Source: Pleurodeles waltl
Taxonomy: Eukaryota > Chordata > Amphibia > Caudata > Salamandridae
Reading direction: 5' to 3'
Assembly (NCBI RefSeq): GCF_031143425.1
Contig: NC_090448.1
Location: 529,932,313-529,996,312, forward strand
Length of the DNA: 64,000 bases
The translations under genes and the position numbers were made by a program. This document shows, in pieces, positions 1-10,472 of the stretch; within the stretch, counting starts at the first letter, position 1; each line of letters starts with the position of its first letter. The notes below the pieces were generated by a model. That model saw only the letters and a list, made by a program, of their open reading frames with translations, ran no database searches and was not told the origin of the DNA.

Positions 1-1
1 T

Positions 2-749
2 GTTTTCTTTCTCTTCATAAATGGACATTACCTTCCTGAACGCCCTGCACTTGAACCCGTGGATGAGGTTTTAACACCTTACCTGCCTTCTCATAAAGTT
101 CGAAGAGACTTGTCCCTTGTGAACATTTCAGCAGCCCCGATTCTTGATGGGATTGCTTGGGATAAAGTGGCCTTTGGCATATATGGGCCTACTGAGGTCA
201 TTCAAATTCCATGTGTTTAAAATATCAATATCTGATGTTATAAACCTGGTGTCTCCGATGACTGGGATGTTAAAACAGTTGATTCTATGCTTAGCGAGCT
301 AGACTACTACCCTGTTTTTGAAAGTGAAGATGTACATAGGAACACAGCAATTTATGGGGAAATATTCTGTTACAATCATTAGGGATTTTTCTTTCTGCAC
401 GAGTCAGTAGAACCAGATCAGTTTTCAATTATACACAGTGGGAGCATTGTCCGACTCCACCAGTGGGAAGTTCTAAATCATGTGTAGAAAAGTTTGCATA
501 TTTTACTGGGCATGACACTAGAAAATCTGAGTCATATTATTTCATATTCCCACTTTTTAGAAGAGGAAAACATTGCTAACCGATGCAAAACTGATTTATT
601 CAGACGCTTTTGTTTCCAGGCTTGCTGTTGAAGGCTACGAGTTTTGGAAAAACAATATTGATGTGAAAAGTGCATGGGGAACAAGAGATCGGCAGTTACA
701 GGGTAGACAAGATTTTTTTTTAGAGCATGCCTTATTCCCTTACATTTGA
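2..749 (+). pseudogene. Decayed coding relic, family not recognised
   Basis: Frame 2 from base 2 reads as protein-like sequence to about base 631, interrupted by stops ending at 220, 235, 382, 487 and 631. Residue use stays protein-like across the stops, with runs such as WDKVAFGIYGPTEV and VSDDWDVKTVDSMLSELD. Near 600-620 the coding signal moves to frame 3 (EFWKNNIDVKSAWGTRD) and ends at a TGA at 747-749. It is open at the left edge, so the source gene extends outside the window. I see no zinc knuckle, DDE, RT or other diagnostic motif. A retroviral envelope, a DNA-transposon protein or a host pseudogene all remain possible. A decayed ORF is likely; its identity is unknown. Confidence 0.5.
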
Positions 750-2879
750 TATTCTTAAATGAAACAGATCAACAACCATCACGCTTGGGGTTAGAAAAAA
801 ATAAAAGTAATGAATGCGCCCAGATCCACAAACACCCACTAAATTCCAAAATTGGCAAACACTTGGCCATGTAGACAATGAGTGCTGTAGACCAAAAATG
901 AATACCAAAAACAAAGGCGGGCGATAACAGGAGGTATGAGATCACTGGTCACAGCACAAATTACAAAATTCATAAGTGACTAATACTGATGTCACACCAA
1001 AAGATAGGGGTTACCCAGTTGCTCAAGGGTCTGGGGTAGAGAATCATCTAAAAAACAAAATAAAACAAAGGGCCTAATCAAAAATATATTTATGAAAGGG
1101 GGACAATCTATTTAGCAATATTTACTGTGTCATAGCACTATTTACACATTCATAACATACGGAACCAAAATCCCGACCGTGCATATGGTCAACGTGTAAC
1201 ATTTAACAATATTTCACAAATATTCAGATGCAAACATAAACTGTGAGAGGTCTAGTCAATGTTTCTCAAGCTAAAGACCAAAGAGGAAAAAAATGTGTTG
1301 TTGTTGACTGCCCCTTCACAGACAAAATCATTGTTTCGTCCTATATTTACAGTTCTCCAGGACCTTTGTCATGATGATTGTTCTTAATATTTGTATTTGT
1401 AAATACAGTTAAATGTTATATGATGACCATGTGCGGGTGGGGGTCTTTGGTACTTGTATTTTATAAATGTATGAATAGAGCTACAACATAATAAATATTG
1501 CTGAATAAATTACACCCCTTTGCAATATTGATGCCAGCAACATGAGCAGGAATCATACACCACTTCCTAGAACTGTGCAACCTCATTCTTGAGTATGGAT
1601 GCAAATGCATTGTAGAACGTTGCAGTTAAGCCTGTTGAGGAAAATAAAGACAACAAAAATGAGAGGCAAGAAAAATGTATGCTATTGCATGATCTATATA
1701 ATATAATACTGCTTTTCTATTGTTCTGGCCTTACAGAAGAGGTTGCTGGCCACAAACCTGTAATTGGTGATCAGAAAGATGAACAGGAGGAACACACTGT
1801 CTCTTGCTTTAGTATGCTAGGCAGGTCTTAACACTTGTTCTGGAAGTGGACTCACAGATATCCTGAGGATACTACAGGAAATGAGAACAAGAAAAGACCA
1901 CAACGACAGGGATGTGGGTAATGCAAGCTTTGCAATTCGACTGCCAGACCGTCATTTTAGGTAAGTGTGAAACCATGAATGACGTAAACATTGGAATTAG
2001 CCTCACATCTGGATTTATCAAAACAAAATTGTTGCTACTCATCACCATTATATGCTTAAAGGATAAATACATATACCAAAACAACATATTGTGTCTGATT
2101 TAACTGAACTCATGAATGAAATTATGGATTACGTCCAATATTCCAAAGATATGTAGTGACTAAGGGCCTGATTCACAACACTTTATTTCTGTGAGTAGGT
2201 CTGTGATATTTAGGATTAAATCACAGCTAAAGGAGGACTAAGCCACATTTTGTCACAGAAAAAACACTTTGCTGACTGGGTCTGTTCATCTCAAATACAT
2301 GAATGTTGTTTTCAGCAAAGGTAGTTAAATGCCTGCCAAATGAACCACACTTTGATATTTGGTTGTATTTCACCCTGTTTCAAAAATGTCTCGGTCTAGA
2401 AGCAACTATGGATCCACTCGGTCATGGGATACAAACTTTGGGCCCAAATATAGAACAGTTCAACTGTGCAATAATGATAAGTCCTCAGACTACAACACAA
2501 AAGTAGTGAATGGCTTTCTTTCCCCTTTGTCTGGGACAAATAATTTTTCAATATTTACATCACACATCAAATTGGCGACTTGACACAAGGCCCAGGGCAA
2601 TTTTACATTAGACTGGCCCACGGAATCTTGTGCAATTTCCTGCATATCTCATTGGGCTTTTTAAGTGAAATGCCTAACAATACGCATTTGCACCATGTCA
2701 CAGGTTTGTAGAAAAATTCTATTGTGGGAGCACAGGAACAACATGAACATGAGAGGCTGGTGTTCGCATCATGTTCAATTTAGTGTTATTTTTTTGCACA
2801 AAAACCATCCTCATGCCCAAATTGGACTTGAGGATGCACTTCATGCTGGGTTTGCTTTTTGTGTGATTTTCCAGATTTT
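750..2879. other. Non-coding, no gene seen
   Basis: AT-rich sequence with only short chance ORFs of up to 75 codons and no recognisable motif. Base 2164 starts a GGGCCTGATTCAC string after TAA, which looks like the edge of a short MITE-type repeat, but no matching opposite end was found. Confidence 0.5.
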
Positions 2880-3324
2880 GGGGGTCATTCTAACTCTGGC
2901 GACCGCCAGAAGGCCGCCCGCCAGCCCAGCGGGAAACCCCTTCCCACGAGGATGGAATGGAGCCGGCGGAGTGGGAAGGGTGCGACGGGAGCAGTTGCAC
3001 CCGTCGCGAATTTCAGTGTCTGCTAAGCAGACACTGAAATTCTTTGTGGGGCCCTCTTGGCATGGGCACTGCAGGGGCCCCCAGGGGCCCCACGACACCC
3101 CATACCGCCATCCTGTTCCTGGCGGCCGAACCGCCAGGAACAGGATGGCGGTATGGGGTGTCGGAATCCCCATGGCGGCGCAGCAAGCTGCGCCGCCATG
3201 GAGGATTCCTAAGGGCAGCGGAAAACCGGCGGGAGACCGCCGGTTTTCCCTTTCTGACCGCGGCCAAACCGCCGCGGTCAGAATGCCCTTGCGGTCAATG
3301 ACCGCCAGGGTCAGAATGACCCCC
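2880..3324. mobile_element. GC-rich palindromic MITE, Harbinger-like termini
   Basis: The ends are inverted copies: GGGGGTCATTCTAACTCTGG on the left, with CCAGGGTCAGAATGACCCCC on the right. TTT flanks both sides and may be a 3-bp target duplication. The interior is a chain of hairpins. Arms at 3011-3024 and 3026-3039 are separated by one base. Arms at 3094-3125 and 3131-3162 are 32 bp each, perfect, with a 5-base loop. Further hairpins lie at about 3163-3207, 3220-3250 and 3257-3282. It carries no protein of its own; open frames here are by-products of GC content. The terminal motif resembles the right end of the Harbinger transposon at 34331-34354, so that family probably mobilised it. Confidence 0.8.
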
Positions 3325-4609
3325 TTTGTGTGTAATTATGAAAATTGGCACTTCACTGATTTTACATACCAGTACTTGATATTGAGATTGCCGGTGCTTA
3401 AATGCCACATCCAGTCTTAGAAACAAGAACATTCAAGACATTTTGCTTTTCAATTTCACTTTTTGTTATCTACACAGATATGGGGCCATACACTGACAGG
3501 CTGATTTATGCCCACATAATCAAAAATGCAAGATAGGAAACAGACAGGACACAGTTAGTAAGGGACAGTTTTGTAGTTACAAATTATTAAGAAATGTTAG
3601 AATTTTCATGAGAGGGCTGAAGGTCCCATTGAGAAAGCCCTAATTTTAAACATCATGTATGTAAACAACTGCCTACTCAGTGTTGGGGTCTGGGTTGACA
3701 CCGGACAGAAAATGGAAATGGCACAATTCTATTCTCAACCCTTATTTATAAAGCACAAAAACATCCACCAGTAAGAAATAACCCCCTTGGTCAAAAGGGC
3801 ACAATTTTACCTTTTGCCTAATGTACAGATTGGAAAGGAATTTCAGATTAGATGGAAAAGTATTCTATACCCTAACTTTCGACCTTGAAATCTAAAAGCT
3901 CTACTGCCCAAACAAGCCTTCCTCAGTTTAAGGATGGAAAACAAATTGAGAGCCATGGTGCAGAGATGCAGAGAGTATTTAGCTATTCTGTTCTCTGGAA
4001 AAGTTGTACAACAGGTAAAAAAATGTATGATGCATCAGAGAGTAAACAGCAATCCGTTCACTAACTGGGAACCATTTAACTTTTTTATAACCAATTTACT
4101 TTTATAGATTTGAAGTACGTAATACAAGCCTGGGTGGCAGCTTTTATTATTAGAACTTTACACAAGAAAAAGAGACACACCAGACATGTATTCAGAAAAA
4201 AACATGTTCACAATGCTAGAGATCTGAGTAATCAATGGTAATTCAGGATCTAAGATAGCCCTTACGTTTTTAGCAGCTTTATCCGATATAAGACAAGGTT
4301 ACATTGATGGTTGCCACACCTTGTTTCCCAGACACTGGAGGAATATTTTAAAGCTTCTGTCTTACATGGGTTTGGTTTAAGGCACTTTTAATTCATCTAC
4401 CCATGTATGGCCAGTAGCACTGTTGTAAGATATTCCACAGCAGTTCTTTCTTTACTGTTCAAGACTAGCAGGGCCAGTGTGTTATGCATGTACATGAGGA
4501 AGGAAATACCATCACATCTAGAAGACCTGTGAAGGACCTCAGATATAGGTTGAAGAAAAGGGGGAGGTGAACAGACACTAAAAAACACTTAACAACAATG
4601 CTTTGCAAG
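3325..4609. other. Non-coding, no gene seen
   Basis: AT-rich intergenic sequence with no sustained ORF or recognisable repeat. It separates the MITE from the truncated 3' end of the Gmr1-like element. Confidence 0.5.
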
Positions 4610-4924
4610 TTAAGGTTTACTAGTTTTAATATGATAATGCCCTCCTATGGTTGAAAATGCAGTTGTTGCTTTTGCATCTCCTGACATTTTGATCTGCCAA
4701 TACCCTACAGTTAAGTCAACAGTGCTTAGATACTTGGCACATGCCAATGTATCTATTAGCTCATCTACCCTGGATATAGGGTGAGCATCTGTTTTGGTTA
4801 CTGTAATGAGACCCCTATAGTCCACACAAAAACCACATTTCTCTCTTTCCTTCTGTGTTATGCGGTTTGGGGACAAGCACCACTGGGCTAGCCCAGGGGT
4901 TATCAGAAGGCTCAATAACTCCAA
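4610..4924 (-). pseudogene. Reverse transcriptase fragment (Gmr1-like)
   Basis: Encodes the finger and early palm parts of a Ty3/gypsy RT. Visible motifs are CGFCVDYRGLI (usually CVDYR.LN), DAHPISRVDELID and STVDLTVGYWQI, which holds the first catalytic aspartate. The frame ends after IGGHYHIKTSKP, before the position where the PFGL and YxDD blocks should occur, so the enzyme is truncated. It lies downstream of integrase in the same orientation, which fixes the unusual pol order. The missing 3' part is not found elsewhere in the window. Confidence 0.85.
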
Positions 4925-4988
4925 GGTCTAACATTTTCTGAACTTCAGCTTTTATGCAATCTCGGACATGGTCAGGTTGCCTGTAAAT

Positions 4989-5255
4989 TTAACTTTTGAC
5001 AGGCAAACTGTCTCCCGTATCAATTGTATGTTCACACCAAGTAGTTGTACCAGGTGTGAGCGAGAAGAGTTCAGAAAACTGATCAAGGAGATTTTTACAG
5101 TATTCCGTCTGCTCAGCAGTAAGGCAGTCTGCCAGAACCACTCCCTCCACTAAACCATCAGTTTCAGTAGTGGAGAAGAGATCAGGGAGAGGGTCACTCT
5201 TTTCTTCCTGTCCCTCATCTGTAGCCATGAGCAGGGTTAAGTCCAGCCCTGTCAT
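4989..5255 (-). pseudogene. Linker and N-terminal RT segment (Gmr1-like)
   Basis: An 88-codon frame between integrase and the RT palm. It ends in the typical pre-RT pattern FSELFSLTPGTTTWCEHTID followed by TGDSLPVKS, which in gypsy-type elements precedes the RT core (aspartate-glycine-serine-proline stretch). The start at 5255 overlaps the integrase C-terminal frame by about 40 bases, and a frameshift separates it from the RT palm at 4924. Acidic residues upstream are common in this linker. Confidence 0.75.
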
Positions 5256-5556
5256 AGTAAGGCTTTAGGTGATTGACATGAAGCACCCTAAGGGGACTTC
5301 TAACAGTGCCCAGGACTACCAGGTAGGTGACCTCACCTTTTTTCTCTGCAATTAGATGGGGTCCACTCCATTTGTCTTGGAGTGCTCTTGGGACCACAGG
5401 CTCCAATACCCACACCTTCTGTCCTGGGTGGTACTCTGTCAGGACAGCCTTCTGGTCAAACCATTGCTTTTGGAGCTCTTGGCTGGCCTGAAGGTTTTTG
5501 CTGACCTTTTTCATGTACTCAGCCATTCCACTTCTAAGGTCAAGTACATAGTCCAC
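5215..5556 (-). pseudogene. Integrase C-terminal domain (Gmr1-like)
   Basis: A 113-codon frame with the coiled stretch before the C-terminal domain (KKVSKNLQASQELQKQWFDQ), then YHPGQKVWVLEP and LQDKWSGPHLIAEKKGEVTY. This is the chromodomain-less GPY/F-type module of gypsy integrases. HVNHLKPYYDR ends it, the usual signature for this domain. It continues the integrase core at 5599-6060 after a short break that includes at least one stop or frameshift. Confidence 0.85.
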
Positions 5557-5598
5557 AATGTCTTGTTTTGGAGCTTTTAAAGGTTGTTCCCAACCCTC

Positions 5599-6060
5599 CT
5601 AAACAAGAGCAAGGGGACCTCTAACAGGGTGACCAAATAGGAGTTCTAAGAGGCCGTAGCCCACTCCTTTTTGGGGTACCTCCCTGTAGGCTAAAAGGAG
5701 GCATGGTAATAGGACATCCCTTCTCCTTCTGAGTTTTTCAGAGAGTCCCATAATCATACCTTTGAGAGTTTCATTAAACCTCTCAACCAGTCCATTAGTC
5801 TGTGGATGATAAGGGGTGGTGAACTTGTAGGTAACACCACACTCCTTCCACATTGCTTTTAGGTATGCAGACATGAAGTTACTACCTCTGTCTGACACCA
5901 CTTCCTCAGGGAAGCCCACCCTGGAAAAGATTCCTAGGAGAGCCTTTGCCGCTGCAGGAGCTGTAGCGGTCCTTAAGAGGATAGCTTCATGGTCCACCAC
6001 CACAAGGATACACCTATGGCCAGAAGCTGTTGGAGGGGTCAAGGGGGCCAACAATATCAA
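5599..6060 (-). pseudogene. Integrase catalytic core (Gmr1-like)
   Basis: Retroviral-type integrase core that would insert the cDNA. Motifs visible: VVSDRGSNFMSAYLKAMW holds the second catalytic aspartate, and PYHPQTNGLVERFNETLKGM holds the catalytic glutamate. The first aspartate belongs to a VDIVGPL block just upstream (around 6050-6065), in another frame, so a frameshift near 6050 breaks the enzyme. The zinc-binding domain is immediately upstream at 6064-6450. Confidence 0.9.
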
Positions 6061-6063
6061 CCC

Positions 6064-6450
6064 CTACCCTTTCAAAGGTAGTGGGATTAAGGGGACCTTT
6101 AGGGTGCCACCAGTCTTTCCACTGGCTTGGCAGGTGACACAGGAGCGACAAAACTCCTTTGTGTCATCTGACATATGGGGCCAGTGAAAATGTGGAAAAA
6201 GTCTGTCCCATGTTTTACTCTGGCTTAAATGCCCAGCTAAAGGGATGTCATGAGCCAGAGTTAGGAGGAATTCCCTGTACTGAAGGGGGGTGACCAGTCT
6301 CCTGGTGGCACCAGGTTTAGGGTCCCTTGCTTCAGTATAAAAGAGATTATTCTCCGAGTAAACTCTGTGTGTGCCAGTGACATCACCATTTTGCTGCTTG
6401 ACAGCTTGCTGTCTGAGGCCCCCCAATGTGGGACAGGTTTGTTGTGCCAC
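6064..6450 (-). pseudogene. Integrase zinc-binding domain (Gmr1-like)
   Basis: Contains the H2C2 zinc-binding module: the histidines lie in LAHDIPLAGHLSQSKTWDRL and the cysteines in EFCRSCVTCQASGK. HFHWPHMSDD between them is typical of gypsy integrases. Upstream residues RRLVTPLQYREFLLTLAHD form the entry helix. The first codons at 6450 are not a real start; the domain was translated as part of a polyprotein continuing from the protease region. Confidence 0.85.
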
Positions 6451-6452
6451 AC

Positions 6453-7449
6453 TCAGTTCTTCCCTGGCAGGCCCCCCCCTGCACCCAAAAGCTCAGGTGT
6501 ATCAGCTTCCAGCTCCTCTGGTGTAGGTTCTGCACAGGGAGAGAATTCCTCTTCCTCAAAAGGGGAATCATCTGTGGAGGGAGGGATAGTGGACAAGGGT
6601 TTGCCCTTCCTACCCCTAGTTTTTGGGAGCACTTGGTCCATTGTTCCAGGATCCATGTTTCCCTGTCCTCTTTGCTTCTTGGCCTGAGCCCTCGTAAGAG
6701 CAAAGATGTGCCCTGGAATGCCCAGCATTGCTGCATGGGCCTCCAACTCCACTTCAGCCCAAGCTGAAGTCTTCAAATCATTGCCTATCAGACATTCTAC
6801 AGATAAATCAGTGGCTACCACAACTTTCTTTGGACCAATAACCCCCACCCCCCCCCCAGTTGAGATTCACAACAGCCATGGGGTGGCTTACAGTGTTGCT
6901 ATGGGCATCTGGCACTTGGTACTGGTGACCAAGTAGGTGCTGCTCAGGGGCAACCAGTTTGTCCATCACCATGGTGACACTGGCACCTGTGTCCCTGTAG
7001 GTCTCAACCTGAACACCATTAATCAGGGGTAGCTGATTGTACTTATCCATATTAAGGGGACAAGCAACTAAAGTGGCTAGGTCAATGCCACCATCAGAGA
7101 CTAAAACAGCCTCAGTGATCTCCCTAACTAGACCAACCCCAACTACATTACCAATGGTGAGCCCAGCTACACCCTTTGACTGGCTATTAGTAGTGCTCTT
7201 CCCACCACCACTGCTATTACTAGGGGCATTAGTGGTTGCAGTTGTGGTGGTGGGAGGTTTGGTGTTTCTTTTTGGAGAATGAGGATCAGTTGCCCAATGG
7301 CCTTTGGCCATATAAAACCAAGGTTTCTTATCTTTGTGAGAAGAGGATTTGGACCCACCACCCCCAGAGGAGTTTTGTGGGCCTGATGAAGACTCTGATG
7401 ATTTTCTATCTTTGTCCCCACCTTTGCCATGTGACTTACCATCCTTCAC
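6453..7449 (-). pseudogene. Gag tail and aspartic protease region (Gmr1-like)
   Basis: Frame 7449-6808 starts with a basic, serine-rich gag tail. A zinc-knuckle remnant, WFYMAKGHWATDPHSP, keeps the GHWATD core but has lost the cysteines. Next comes a retropepsin active-site motif, VETYRDTGASVTMV, with DTGAS around 6975-6990. A second frame, 6848-6453, carries the later protease part (VVATDLSVECLIGNDL, like the LLGxDL block) and a proline- and glutamate-rich spacer. The two frames overlap by a frameshift near 6810-6850. The protease would process Gag-Pol; here it is broken. Confidence 0.75.
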
Positions 7450-8432
7450 TTACCATCCTTGTCACCCCCAGTATGACCTTTTCTGCTCACCCTCGTTCTG
7501 ACCCATTTGTCTGCCTTCTTTCCCAATTCTTGGGGAGAGGTCAGATCTGAGTCCACAAGATACTGATGCAACAAGTCAGACACACAATTATTTAAGATAT
7601 GCTCTCTCAGAATCAAGTTATATAGGCTTTCATAATCAGTCACCTTACTGCCATGTAACCAACCTCCTAGGGCCTTCACAGAACAGTCTACAAAGTCTGT
7701 CCAATCCTGTGATGACTCCTTTCTAGTCTCTCTGAACGTAAGTCTATACTGTTCGGTGGTTAAGCCCAGACCATCCAAGAGTGCATTTTTAAGAATTTGG
7801 TAGTTGTCTGCATCATCCTCTCTGACAATCAAAAGTCGGTCTCTACCTTGGCAGGGAAGGATGACCAAAGGATAGCAGCCCACTGTACATGAGGGGATCT
7901 CTGAACTTTACAGGCCCTCTCAAGTGCAGCAAACCACTTGTTGATGTCATCACCATCCTTGTAAGGAGGGACATATTTGTGCAGATTCAGAGAATCAAAT
8001 GAAGGTTCCCTAACATTTGTATTTCTAAAACTGCAGCTGCCACCATGAAGAACTAACCCCAAACCCTGCCTCTCTTTCTCCACAGCCAGGGATTCCCTGT
8101 CTAAGGCCAACTGCTGCTGCATTAGCTTCAGTCTTGCCTCCTCTAACCTCAGCTTTCTGAGTTCCCTATCTAGGGACTGGTCCTAAAGGTTAAAATTATG
8201 TGAAGCCTCTGAAACAGAGGTAACATGAGAGTTTGCAGAGGCAGACCTATCTCTAACAGGGGCCACTCTAGTGACCTGGCCTCTAGGGGTAAAGGGAGCC
8301 CTACTTGTGTGTGAACCCTTCCCACTACCAGTTATACTAGGGAGCTTATTGACAGATAGGTCTGTGGAAGGACCCTCCCCAGGATTGTCATCTTGCTCCT
8401 CTGAGCACTCTGTCAACACAAGGGCAGTGCGC
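7446..8432 (-). pseudogene. Gag capsid with SCAN-like domain (Gmr1-like)
   Basis: The upper frame (8432-7829) shows a coiled coil around 8110-8060 (LALDRESLAVEKERQG) and then a capsid N-terminal pattern, YVPPYKDGDDINKWFAALER. An in-frame TAG lies at 8183-8185. A frameshift near 7840 moves the coding into frame 7883-7446, which has ALLDGLGLTTEQYRLTFRE and later SLYNLILREHILNNCVSDLL. This resembles the SCAN domain, which is known to have derived from Gmr1-like capsid. The gag 5' part lies at 9963-10212, beyond the insertion at 8433-9962. Confidence 0.8.
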
Positions 8433-8695
8433 GCTCTATTGGCGACTAGAATGCAAAAACCCAGCACTCTCAAAACAACGTAATTTATGCATTGTGTTGA
8501 TATGTTGTTGTTTAACCTTTTGCATTGCAGAGTTTAATCCTAAATACTTATTTTTAATGTGTTTACAAATACTGTTCATTTGCAATGCATTGCTGCAGGC
8601 TTTCAGAGTGTGCTAGGGTGTGGTCCCTTTCCAGGGCCTTCCGGAGACTTTCCCTGCAGCATGCCTGGGTGTGGTTGTGGGCTGGGCCAAGACTC

Positions 8696-8703
8696 TATAA
8701 AAG
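8696..8703 (+). promoter_or_regulatory. TATA box of the nested insertion
   Basis: TATAAAAG in a GC-richer context, about 30 bases before a possible start near 8728. It lies upstream of the 91-bp repeats, so transcription would run through them. Promoter activity is inferred from the motif only. Confidence 0.4.
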
Positions 8704-8916
8704 GGAGCCAGCCCAGCTCCAAGTGCTCACTATTCAGAGGTCCCGATGCAGAGCAGCAGCTACTTCCTGAGCTCCTGTCCCGGTGGCCTATTTGATCTTC
8801 CAGGCCTCTGCCCTTCATTCTTCATTGGTGATCCTTGTTCTGGGCTGTAAGACGGTTGTTGGGCTGACCTCCCGACGCCGTTATCGAGAACTTTCATATT
8901 CTTGGCCTAATTCTTT

Positions 8917-9480
8917 AATGATTTGACTTTGTTATTCATTGCGCGCTACCATTTCTTGACATTTGCATGGTGGCTTGCGAATCGACAAGACGCGCGATTC
9001 GTTTCATGCTGATTTGATCTTGTTATTCATTGCGCGCTACCATTTCTTGACATTTGTATGGTGGCTTGCGAATCGGCAAGACACGCGATTCGTTTCATGA
9101 TGATTTGACTTTGTTATTCATTGCGCGCTACCATTTCTTGACATTTACATGGTGACTTAAGAATCGTCAAAAGACGCGCGATTCGTTTCATGATGATTTG
9201 ACTTTGTTATTCATTGCGCGCTTCCATTTCTTGACATTTACATGGTGGCTTAAGAATCGGCAAAAGACGAGCGATTTGTTTCATGGTGCTTTAATCTTGT
9301 TATTCATTGCGCACTGTTATTTTTTGGCATTTACATCGTGGCTTACGAATCGGCAAGACGCGCAATTTGTTTAATGGTGATTTAACCTTGATATTCATTG
9401 CGTGCTACCATTTCTTGACATTTTACATGGTGGCACTCGAATTGGCAAGACGCACGATTCTCTCTTCGAGCTTAATTCAC
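8917..9480 (+). repeat. Tandem repeat, about 91-bp unit, six copies
   Basis: The string TTATTCATTGCGCGCTACCA recurs, with small changes, near 8932, 9022, 9113, 9205, 9300 and 9391, giving a spacing of 90-95 bases. Each unit also has a TTCTTGACATTT segment, a GGTGGCTT segment and a CGCGCGATTCGTTT-like segment. Divergence rises toward the right end, where a seventh, degenerate unit starts near 9481. The array lies inside the insertion and downstream of its TATA box. Confidence 0.9.
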
Positions 9481-9962
9481 GTTGTTCAGTGTATGCCATT
9501 TATTCTAAGACATTTATTAGGTAATATTCGAGTTGATAAGTTGTGTGATTTGCTTCCTGAATCCATATTGTGTTATTCATGGTGCACAATCCTTTTATGG
9601 TGTTTACTATATATATGAAAATCTGCAATGTGCGCAATTCGTGTTGAAACATTTCAAGAGAACACAGAAGACCAGAGTTTCTAGATGCAATATTGCATGG
9701 TCCTGCCATCTTGAAACTTAGTCCTTTTAAGCCTAATTCTTAGGTTGTTCATGTTTTCAGAATGACTAGGCTTAGAGTCATAGTCTGGTATTGATTTCAT
9801 GAGATGTAATTTTCATATTGTGTGTTTTAACCTTTTTCTTACTACAGGTCTCCTTCTCAGCTGTTCCCTTCCTAATCCCCTCCTCCCCTCTTGAACTCTC
9901 TTAGCCTCTGTGATTTATCTATCAGAGTCTTGGAGCTGTTCAGTGGTGGACGTGTTGGGAAC

Positions 9963-10212
9963 GTGCGCAGACCCCGAGGATCTGGTGACTCTGACACACT
10001 CCTTGTTGGAGTCATCCTCTACCTCTTCTCCTGTCTGATCTGGACCAGTGCTAAGTCCCTGGTCATCTTGGAGGAGAAGATTTAAGAGGATCTCCTTATT
10101 GGGCTTGTTCCCAATCCCTAAACTTCTTTCAATGCAGAGACACTCACATTTTTAAAGTTTAGATTCTGATAGGTAGTCTTGACAACTCTAGTGGTAGCTT
10201 CTACAGAAGACA
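9963..10212 (-). pseudogene. Gag N-terminal part (Gmr1-like)
   Basis: An ATG at 10212-10210 begins a short frame (SSVEATTRVVKTTYQNLNF) that meets a stop near 10110. Coding then continues in another frame with KEILLNLLLQDDQGLSTG and GEEVEDDSNKECVRVTRSS, up to the insertion boundary at 9963. The acidic, low-complexity character fits the N-terminal gag region, which resumes at 8432 with LTECSEEQDDN. The position 260 bases downstream of the LTR supports this start. At least one frameshift is present. Confidence 0.6.
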
Positions 10213-10453
10213 TATTGAAAGAAAAACATTTATGAAAGTGAGTAAAAAGTTATTAGAATAAAAGAGCTAACTTTTTAGAGAAAAGAAGAAAACTTTTCAG
10301 AACTTTGTAAAAACTTTTGCAAAGTTTAAATAACTTTTTAGAAAGTTAGAAAATAGTTTCTAGGTACATATTATATATGCTCTAAGTATGGGAGCAAGCT
10401 TTTCTTGTGAAAAGCACAGGTAACAAAGTGGTAAAGCAATTGCAAGTACTTAT
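10213..10453 (-). other. Leader of the Gmr1-like element
   Basis: AT-rich untranslated leader between the primer site and the gag ATG. It contains runs with imperfect AACTTTTT repeats and no ORF. Confidence 0.5.
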
Positions 10454-10471
10454 CCCGCTGCTGCACCACCA
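10454..10471 (-). promoter_or_regulatory. Candidate primer-binding site (Gmr1-like)
   Basis: Immediately inside the LTR, one base after its CA end, the minus strand reads TGGTGGTGCAGCAGCGGG. A start in TGG, complementary to a tRNA CCA tail, and the one-base offset are as expected. A leucine-type tRNA is possible but I cannot confirm the match from memory. Confidence 0.5.
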
Positions 10472-10472
10472 A

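Larger units (their letters stand above)
8433..9962 (+). mobile_element. Unclassified 1.5 kb insertion in gag
   Basis: The gag coding signal stops at 8432 and resumes at 9963. The hexamer GTGCGC occurs at 8427-8432 and again at 9963-9968, consistent with a 6-bp target duplication. The inserted DNA contains a TATA box at 8696-8703, a 91-bp tandem array at 8917-9480, and a pyrimidine-rich stretch ending in an AG dinucleotide near 9848. The ends are not TG...CA, there is no poly-A tail and no protein is encoded, so I cannot assign a class. It might be an internally deleted retroelement. Confidence 0.55.

Noticed and set aside
2841..3301. Several overlapping open frames of 80-250 codons around 2665-3420
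   Set aside because: They fall in the GC-rich palindromic MITE. Both strands are open because of hairpin symmetry, and none has a domain.
8933..9480. CRISPR-like array
   Set aside because: Repeats are about 91 bp and contiguous with no unique spacers, in a vertebrate context; this is a tandem repeat.
9840..9850. 3' splice acceptor after a pyrimidine tract in the nested insertion
   Set aside because: CTACAG after a T-rich stretch fits the consensus, but no coding sequence follows it, so I did not list it as a site.
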